In this document: positions 56,964-64,000 of the stretch, piece by piece
Numbering within the stretch: position 1 is the first letter of the stretch
Layout: every line of letters begins with the position of its first letter
DNA from: Brassica napus
Lineage: Eukaryota; Streptophyta; Magnoliopsida; Brassicales; Brassicaceae
DNA: 64,000 nucleotides
Assembly (NCBI RefSeq): GCF_020379485.1
Contig: NC_063448.1
Coordinates: 11,245,726 to 11,309,725 of the forward strand
Direction of reading: 5' to 3'
The notes under the pieces: model-generated
Told to the model about the DNA's origin: nothing
Database searches by the model: none
Seen by the model: only the letters and a program-made list of their open reading frames with translations
Made by a program: the position numbers and the translations under genes

Positions 56964-59344
56964 TCTATTAAAACAGAGACCTATTTGAATTTACCTTGGC
57001 ATTATTTTTGGACCTATACAAAAGGTTGTGACTAAACTTAAAATATTTCTCTTTTATCATGTATATCATCATCTGTCGCTACCATCTTCTTCCTCTCTTT
57101 CTTATTTTCATCGTTGTTTCCATGATTTGATGTTAAATTGAGATTTTTCGTCTGGATTGATCAAAGATTGTTAACTATTGAACTAGACATGAAAATGCAT
57201 TGTGATTTTGTGTGTTTGTGATTTTAAGAACGGTGTTAAGAGTTGTTCAATTGAGATTCTGGGTATTGGTTTGAGATGAGTACACATCGATCTAAATTTT
57301 GAAATTGATGATTAAGATTGCTTTAAGAGCTGTTTTCGGTTGATGCCCTTCTATCGGATTAATCAAAGCTGTTTATGGGTATGATAGGTTGACTCCACGA
57401 GTAGCAAACAAGTAAGGTCTCATGGTTTTGGTTTATGGTAATGAAACAGAAGAAATGTCTTTGCTTTTGACTTTAAAATATATTTGCTTTGTTTAGGATG
57501 TGTCTGAGTTCCAATCACAGTTTCTTTCTATGGATTCTTTTGAATCTAAACCATTAAAGGGATTGAAAATTGGTTTCATTCACGAGAAGCTTGAAGAAGG
57601 TGTTCATTCCGGAATGAGATCTGCAACTAAGGAAGCTGCTTCTCATTTAGAAGGATTGGATTGTGTACTAACAGAGGTTTTTTCTCTGACATTATGTTGT
57701 TCTGTGTGTTATTTGTGTACAAATACATAGAGATTTATGTTCTGAAATTCACATGTCTCTCTTCCTTCATTCTCTCTTGGACTACCAACTTACATGTGAT
57801 TGCCTCATCTGAATCATCTTCCAACACGTAGTGATGGTGTCAGGTAAACACGGTGATAGACTTGATTCACAATGTATGTGATCTATACATTATAAGAATT
57901 AATAACTAATATATGTTCTCTTTGGTGTTAATATATGAATTAGTAACAAATAAATGTTCTCTTTTGTCCCTCTTTAACCGGTTTTCATTACACATAACAT
58001 AAAGTTTTGTCGTATGAATTCTGTTGAAGGTTAATGTGAATCTTGCGGGGCTTCCTGCGATTGTATTACCATGTGGATTAGTTGAAAGAGGTTCCTCGGG
58101 TCTACCGGTTGGTCTTCAAATGATTGGTGCAGCCTTCGATGAGGTTTGTTACATAAACTCTTTGCTTACTCTCAAGGTTAGCTTGAGAACAAGGTTTTTT
58201 ACTTTGGTTCACTTAGATTTTGCTTAGAATAATGATTGATTGAGTTTTTTTTGTTGTTGGTTTTAGGAGAAATTGCTGAAAGTTAGTCACATATTTGAAC
58301 AGACTCTCAAAGGTTCAGGCTTTGTTTCTCCAACGTTACCAAATGTAGCCTGCACATGAAGGTTCTGTTTTTTGCGTTTTACTTTCACGCTTTATTTAGG
58401 CAAAGCGAATTAATTGTTTAAATTCTGTTAAATACTATTGCAATTGCATTCATGCACTTGATCCTTTTAGTCTTGTGAACAATACGGTTGTTTCACTAAG
58501 TAGAGCCAAAACCAATATGGATATATATTGTACATCCCTAATGTAGAGATCAGCGCTTCTTTTATTGATATTCCTTGCCACAAAAGGCATCTTTTGTACA
58601 TGTGTGTTTTCTATGATTGTATTTATAAATGATGGACTAATAATAAAACAAAGTTCAATCGACAGTGGTAGAAACAAAATTCAAAAAAAAAATTTACGTC
58701 TTCATTTTAGTTTCTTTACTTCACTATTAAAAATATATTTATTTGTTTTATAGTATCTTTTTATGTTTTGTTTTAAGATATATAATTTCTTTAGATTCCT
58801 ATTTAGACTAAAAATATTTCCTATAACAAAAACAATATTTGTATACTATGATCGATCATCACTATTGAATATACAATTTATCTTTATCACATAGAAGTGC
58901 GAAATTAGCAAATATTTTATAATTTGGTATGTATCCTTGAGATATACCAATTCCTTGGACATATTTAAAAATTAAAATCATTAAATAAAAAAATCAGAAA
59001 ATGTAATAAAAACTATAATTATCTAAATCAGAATATCAGATCCACGCGTTCGAATTGAACCAAAATTTATTGGTTCCTAATGTTGTTATTTGAACCAAAC
59101 CAAGATCAAAATAACAAAATCCAAACCAAAATCAAATTCATAAATAACCGAACTACATTATTACTATATTTTTTGAACCGAAAACCAAAGCCCTACAACC
59201 GAATCGAAACCAAACCAAAAATAAAAAAAAAATATAATCTGGATGCAAACCGAAATTTATAAAATATCATCAAATCTTAAATTTTAATTTAAAAGCATAA
59301 ATTATAAATAAATAATTTCGCGCAACCGCGCGGATCAAAATTTT
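56964..59344 (+). mobile_element. Putative Helitron carrying GatA gene fragments
   Basis: The left edge TCTATTAAAACAGAGACC follows A and matches the Helitron start at 31236. The right edge is a CGCGCAACCGCGCGGATCAAAAT hairpin, with the terminal CTAG decayed to TTTAT. Inside are broken exons, with introns, of a GatA gene and AACCGAACC-rich sequence. Edges are inferred from resemblance; the 3' end is degenerate. Confidence 0.6.
57386..58359 (+). pseudogene. Glutamyl-tRNA(Gln) amidotransferase subunit A, internal and C-terminal fragments
   Basis: GatA converts Glu-tRNA(Gln) to Gln-tRNA(Gln) in plastids and mitochondria. Fragments in order: to 57411; exon 57497-57676 (PLKGLKIGFIHEKLEEGVHS, ATKEAASHLEGLDCVLTE); a broken piece near 57767-57843 (SFSLGLPTY, VIASSESSSN); exon 58030-58142 ([33 protein letters not shown]); exon 58267-58359 (EKLLKVSHIFEQTLKGSGF) to a stop. 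Splice sites remain, so it is a DNA copy, not a retroposed cDNA. The N-terminal half with the amidase catalytic Ser-Ser-Lys and the exons between DGVR and VNVN are missing. Confidence 0.88.
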
Positions 59345-59883
59345 ATTACATCAATAAGAATTAACCTCTATCTACCAAGAGAAGATCATCTCAGTAATCA
59401 ATGTTATTGAGGAGCTTATCTCTAAAATGAATATTTCAATGACGTCATGCTGCATGCGTCATGAGGAGTGAAGGCCTCAATAATGGAGGTGGAGTGGTCA
59501 GTGTAGTTGTGTGGTGGCATCATAATAAATAGAAAATGTCGTTTGCAGAATATATATATATATCGTATTTTACCTTTTAATAAGATATACATATATCGTA
59601 TATCACCAATGGCTTTCTTCTTCACCGTTAGATTCCATCTCGAAGATAAGATCAACCAGAACTGTCATGGTACTGTTAATTATTGTTATTAAAGTGATTT
59701 AACGTGAGTTGTGATTTTCTTATTGGTGGTTGATAGTATCAACTTGATACATTTAACCATGCATTAGGATTTTTACAAATAAAGCACTATTGAAAATGAG
59801 GGTAGATGTTGAAAAAAGATTCCATTTGGCGTGTCCCTCTCAACCCCCGGCTATAATTATCAACCTTTAGCTTTCTTCTTTGT
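59345..59883. other. Intergenic, possible promoter of the small gene at 59938
   Basis: No gene seen. TA repeat at 59551-59562; TATAATTAT at 59851-59859 about 80 bp before the small open frame. Confidence 0.4.
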
Positions 59884-59937
59884 ATGAGCACTCTTATTAG
59901 CACAGTCCAAAAAGACAAAACAAGAAGCAAAAACATG

Positions 59938-60096
59938 AGCGACCCAAGCGGCCAATCCTCAACAACAGCTGTCAGAGGAGACAGTAACGGCGGTGGTAAT
60001 AGCGGCAGCGGCGGCGGCTCGTTTGCTAGTCAGCCGCAGAGAGCAAAGGTGAGGACGCAAGTGTGGGCTGGAGTTCTCGGCATCACCAACAAATAA
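59938..60096 (+). CDS. Small Gly/Ser-rich protein of unknown function
   Basis: 52 codons from MSDPSGQSSTT (an upstream in-frame ATG at 59884 would add 18). The middle is Gly-Ser-Asn rich (NGGGNSGSGGGS), the end basic and then hydrophobic (RAKVRTQVWAGVLGITNK). It is much more GC-rich than either flank, with a T-rich 3' flank, which suggests a real short gene or a conserved exon. Not recognised; no signal peptide. Confidence 0.45.
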   Translation, partial: SDPSGQSSTTAVRGDSNGGGNSGSGGGSFASQPQRAKVRTQVWAGVLGITNK

Positions 60097-61272
60097 TTTT
60101 GTTTTTTTTTTTTTCACTTTTGACAACAAAATGTCTAAGTGAAAAATGGTGGTGGTGATTATTATGCTTTTGATCGTTGTTCTTGTTAACTTGATTGTGT
60201 CTAAATAAACCAGCGAGATCATGATCATTATCGTCATTGTAATGAGATTTTGAATTTTTTTTCTTGCTTTCAACTTCTGCAACTAATTTTAGAAAACCCT
60301 AAACAAAATTACAAATATTTATTGTGTAGATAAAAATTAGATTTCTCTCATTCGAATCGATGTATAAAGCGATATCAGAAACAATATCATTAATTGAGGG
60401 TCGAGTAGGTACGTTGATATCGCTTGCGCATAATTTCAAAGTAAACTAATGAGAATTTGATGCTAAGTTAAGTAAGCTACGCTAGTTTCTCAGAATCACA
60501 TGGCCATTAAAAATCAGAAGGAACGTGCATTAGTTTATATAAAATACCATTTTAAAAGAATTTTTAAAGGGAAAATAAAATAGACTATTGAAAATATTAT
60601 ATGGTGTGTGGAGTGTTTTTGAATGGAATAATATCCACTATAAGTAAAAAATAATATATATATATATTTTTAAAAAATATCCACTATAACTGCCATTATC
60701 TACAACAAATATTTATATATACCTCTCTAGCTAAATTTTCACAGATTATGCGAGTTTACGAAGATGCCTCTACACCATATGAAATATGGTTTAGCCGTTT
60801 GTAATTGATAAGATTTCAGTTTGATATAGATGAACATATACCATGAAAGTCTACTAATTTTCCAAAAATTGCAAAAACTTTGATCAGATGACAAAATAAA
60901 CAATTTGGCATACAATGGACTTAAATAGACCAAGTTGGTCTGACCAAGTAGGCAACTACGAATATTTTAGAACTTTTTAGCCTATTAGAAAATGCATTGG
61001 GCTATCATATTGGCTATGTTTGAGCAAACCATAGAAGGTCTCTAATTCACAACCGGCTAGATCCTTCTTGTAACCGGTGCACCTTGTAGTTTATACACCA
61101 AACATATTGAATTATTCTTATTTACATATTTCTGCTTTAATCGAATTCAAATTCAATATTTTAATAATTTAGAATACCTTATATATGATTTTAAGAAGTA
61201 AATATAGATTAATTAAGAAAATGCCTAACACTATTGGAGTCTCTAAGAAAAGTTTCTCAACAAAACATTAAT
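60097..61272. other. AT-rich intergenic region
   Basis: No gene or transposon could be supported; the frame at 60739-60933 is not convincing. Confidence 0.5.
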
Positions 61273-61369
61273 GAAAAAAATAAAAAAATAAGAAAGACAA
61301 GACATATATAGAAGAGAGAGAGTAGAAAGGGTTTGCGTGCAAGAACTTTTTACTCGCATTTTAGAAACT
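61273..61369 (+). repeat. Target-site duplication of the LINE, left copy (~97 bp)
   Basis: Matches 63461-63558 with a few differences, over AGAAAGACAAGACATATATA, GAGAGAGTAGAAAGGGTTTG and TTTTTACTCGCATTTTAGAA in order. Confidence 0.9.
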
Positions 61370-63460
61370 TTTTTTTTTTGACGACTAGCACCATGTTTTA
61401 TTAATTCAAGACGAACAAGTTAGCTTGTGAAGCTAACCACGTCGGAATCAAAGAGTTTACATGGGAGAAAATAGAATTGCGAAGACGAGCACCTTTAGCA
61501 ATAAGGTATGCTCTTACATTGCGATTTCGTGATATAAAAGAGATAGAAAAAACATTAAACTCAGAAGCTAAAAAGGAGAACTCATTCCATTCCGACGCCA
61601 AACTTGGCCAATCTTCTTCTTCATTTATCAGCTTAACAAGCTGTAAGCAGTCCGATTCAAAGGACATAGAGGTAAAACCTAGCTGCAAGGAGCTTTTCAT
61701 TGCACATAGCAGGATATTGAACTCTGCATGTAGTGGGGATTGAACCTGGTTCATCCCAATAGAACCGTAGGTATGGGACCCTGGTTCGATGTCAAAGACG
61801 AAACCACCTCCGATGAAATTTGAATTTGTCACCCACGATGCGTCCACTTGGCATCGAGGGAGAGGTGACACATTCAAAGCCTCATCATTTGCTTGGCTTG
61901 GAGGTTCCGGTGGGATTCTATGCGATGATATAGCTTGTGCAACACGCCATTCTTCTTCTTCTCTGGTCGCATGGCTAACCGTATCCAGGGGCAGGATAGA
62001 TTTTCCGTTGAAAACCTTCTCGTTTCGAGCTTTCCAAATGAACCACACAATCCATGGAAAGCGGGCCAAGACATTTGCAGGAGCTCCTGCGTTTTTTGCT
62101 CGGAGAAGTAAATAATCAAAGTTTTCCACCAGAGAGACGCTGGGGAAACACCCCGGAAGTGTCGGTATGTCGGAAAGCGCCCAAGTCTGTATAGCAGGTG
62201 GGCACAAGAACAAGCAATGGTTGATTGTCTCCTCCTCGTTTCCACAACGAGGACAAGTCCGGTCCGTTCCACAATGTCTGTCTGCGAGTCGACTACACGT
62301 TGCAATACAGTCCGATAGGGCTTGCCACATGAAATGTTTGATTTTGCGAGTTGTCTTCAGCTTCCATATCATATCCTTTAAGAGATTTATACTTGGCTCC
62401 AAAACGTATTGATCCCTCTTTTCTTCCTTCAGTTTTGTGGCAAGCTCGTATCCGGACTTTACGGTATATAATACAGACTTCGTATGAATCCAACAGTAGT
62501 CATCTTCTTTGCCAACAGAGCTGGGACGTATGCTCCGAATCAACGGGATATCTCCTGGATCAATTAGAGATTCGAGAATATCAGTGCTCCATTGTTTAGA
62601 GTTCTCGTCAATGAGATGGCTCACAAGGAGATCTTGGTCTCGGTAGATTCCATTATCTGACGCCGGCCTAGCCGGGATTACATGGATCCATGGGTCCAAC
62701 CAGACGCGCGTGCTGCATCCCGATCCTATTGTCTTCCTTAGACCGTCTCGTAAGAGATCTTGAGCAGCTAAGATACTTCTCCACCCGTAAGACGGGGAAT
62801 TTGACGATTTGACATCCATAGGGCTCGTATGTCGAAAGTATCTTCCTTTTAAGACGCGAGCCAGAAGGGATGTGGGGTGATGCAAAAGTCGCCAAAGTTG
62901 TTTAGCTAATATGGCCAAATTGAAATCATGCAGATCTCTAAAACCTAGTCACCCTTTATCAAAAGGTACGCATATTTTCTCCCAAGCTATCCAGTGTAGT
63001 CCTCGATGATTTGCTTTAGTGCTCCACCCAAATTTAGCTATTGCTCCCTGGAGCTTATTAATGATTTCTTTGGGGAGAAGAAATCATGACATAACATAAG
63101 CAGGGAGAGCTTGAGCTACTGACTTTAGAAGAACTTCTTTTCCCCCTTTAGATAACAGTCTTGCCGACCAGAAATTGATACGGTCATTTAGACGATCTCT
63201 GATAAAAGCAAAAACCTGGCGTTTAGATCCACAAATCTTCTCAGGGAGACCGAGATACATCCCATACCTCCTTCTTTTTGGATCCCAAGAGTTTGTTTGA
63301 GTACACTTTTAATATCCTGGCCAACTTTGCTACCACACGAAATAGATGATTTATTAGGGTTTAGCTGCTGTCCCGAAGCCCTCCCATATAATTTTATGAT
63401 ACGCATTATCTGAGCACATTGCTGGATATCAGTTTTACAGAAGAATAAACTGTCGTCTGC
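61370..63460 (-). mobile_element. 5'-truncated L1-type LINE
   Basis: About 2.1 kb of the 3' half of a LINE: T10 at 61370-61379 is the A-tail on the other strand, and the element ends abruptly at 63460 in the FADD codon region of the reverse transcriptase. Flanked by a ~97-bp duplication. It belongs to a different subfamily from the LINE at 34613. Confidence 0.92.
61401..63460 (-). pseudogene. LINE ORF2 fragment: reverse transcriptase end, zinc finger, RNase H
   Basis: The fragment starts at ADDSLFFCKTD (reverse transcriptase motif C), then QQLNPNKSSISCG and KGGKEVLLKSVAQALPAYVM. An open stretch of 505 codons follows (62918-61401). It contains GYELATKLKE, the zinc finger (CPRCGNEEETINHCLFLC), and RNase H acidic residues in CQVDASW, HAEFNIL and ESDCLQL. 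In-frame stops near 62951 and 63087 and a shift near 63250 break the upstream part. Confidence 0.9.
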
Positions 63461-63558
63461 AAAAAAAAATAAAAAAAAAAGAAAGACAAGACATATATAA
63501 AAGAGAGAGAGTAGAAAGGGTTTGCCTACAAGAGCTTTTTACTCGCATTTTAGAAACT
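63461..63558 (+). repeat. Target-site duplication of the LINE, right copy (~98 bp)
   Basis: See left copy at 61273-61369. About four substitutions separate the two outside the A-rich start. Confidence 0.9.
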
Positions 63559-64000
63559 AAACTAAGCGGATGTCAATTATCAGTAGGCCCAATCAATTAT
63601 GAATAATTAAAATACAATAAGTAATTAAAATGCTATTATTTTTATACTTTTAGAAATTCATCAAGTTTCTACCCAGTAATGTTGCTCTAAGAAACTTTAG
63701 AACATCATCAACAATAAGTTTTCATGGTGAGTTTCTAGCTATTATTTTGTTTATATGTTAAAGCAACTAATAAGACCATGATCAATGGAGTCTTTTAGGA
63801 TGAAGTTTTTAGTGTAATATAAGATATTCTTTTAGCTTTTAACTAAGAAAAACTAAGAAACGTCTCGTAAATAAGAGATATAAAAAACATCTCTTAGCCG
63901 AAAAGTGTTAAATCATGCTCTAAAAACCCTAAATAGATATCTCCCCTTAATCATGATCTAAGTCGTAAAAAGTAACTTGCTTTGATAGTCTTTCACTGAA
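63559..64000. other. Intergenic, no gene seen
   Basis: AT-rich to the window end. Confidence 0.5.

Noticed and set aside
59041..59330. AACCAAACC-rich stretch as a separate hAT element
   Set aside because: No terminal repeats or duplication were found; kept as interior of the Helitron-like element.
61477..62599. Plus-strand frames in the second LINE
   Set aside because: They are antisense to the intact 505-codon LINE frame.

Overview
This is nuclear DNA from a crucifer, most likely a Brassica. The evidence is intron-containing plant genes that read as orthologues of a short Arabidopsis chromosome 1 segment, plus Brassicaceae-type transposons (Helitrons with CTRR ends, a MULE carrying a Ulp1-like gene, an Athila-like LTR, L1-type LINEs with an RNase H domain). 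The species was not determined. All gene models were read by eye.

Host genes occupy only part of the window. In order they are: a copper-radical glyoxal/galactose oxidase (minus, 15896-17542); vacuolar H+-ATPase proteolipid subunit c (plus, 42132-42810, 3 exons); plastid-type ATP sulfurylase APS2 (minus, 43554-45613, 5 exons); membrane-anchored GH9 endo-1,4-beta-glucanase (minus, 46509-48565, 6 exons); and HVA22H (plus, 54719-56082, 6 coding exons). As I remember Arabidopsis, this matches AT1G19900, 19910, 19920, 19940 and 19950 in order. The 24.6 kb between the first two genes is almost wholly transposon. These genes are neighbours by ancestry and show no sign of acting in one pathway.

Layout: 1-1571 is the 3' end and LTR of an Athila-like retrotransposon. 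2284-14866 is one MULE (transposase plus an opposite-strand Ulp1-like protease gene) split by a Ty3-type, CRM-like retrotransposon at 5387-10491 with an exact 5-bp target duplication. 17543-20950 holds the oxidase promoter and small DNA elements. 20950-27480 is a three-copy tandem array of a ~0.85-kb unit; three Helitrons and one hAT-like element have hit it, and each insertion has an uninterrupted counterpart in a sister unit. 27858-34369 has a SINE, three head-to-tail Helitron ends, a Harbinger-derived element and another Helitron. 34613-40927 is a near full-length, mutated LINE. 40928-56082 is the gene-rich part. 56287-56829 has two tRNA-like pol III units and a partial duplication of HVA22H. 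56964-59344 looks like a Helitron that carries broken GatA exons. 61370-63460 is a 5'-truncated LINE with a target duplication of about 97 bp.

I found no CRISPR array, prokaryotic system or intact virus, and none is expected here. The most interesting structures are the tandem array with paired empty sites, the repeated multiplication of Helitron 5' ends, the long LINE target duplication, a hydrophobic open frame between LINE ORF1 and ORF2, and the tRNA-like units downstream of HVA22H.
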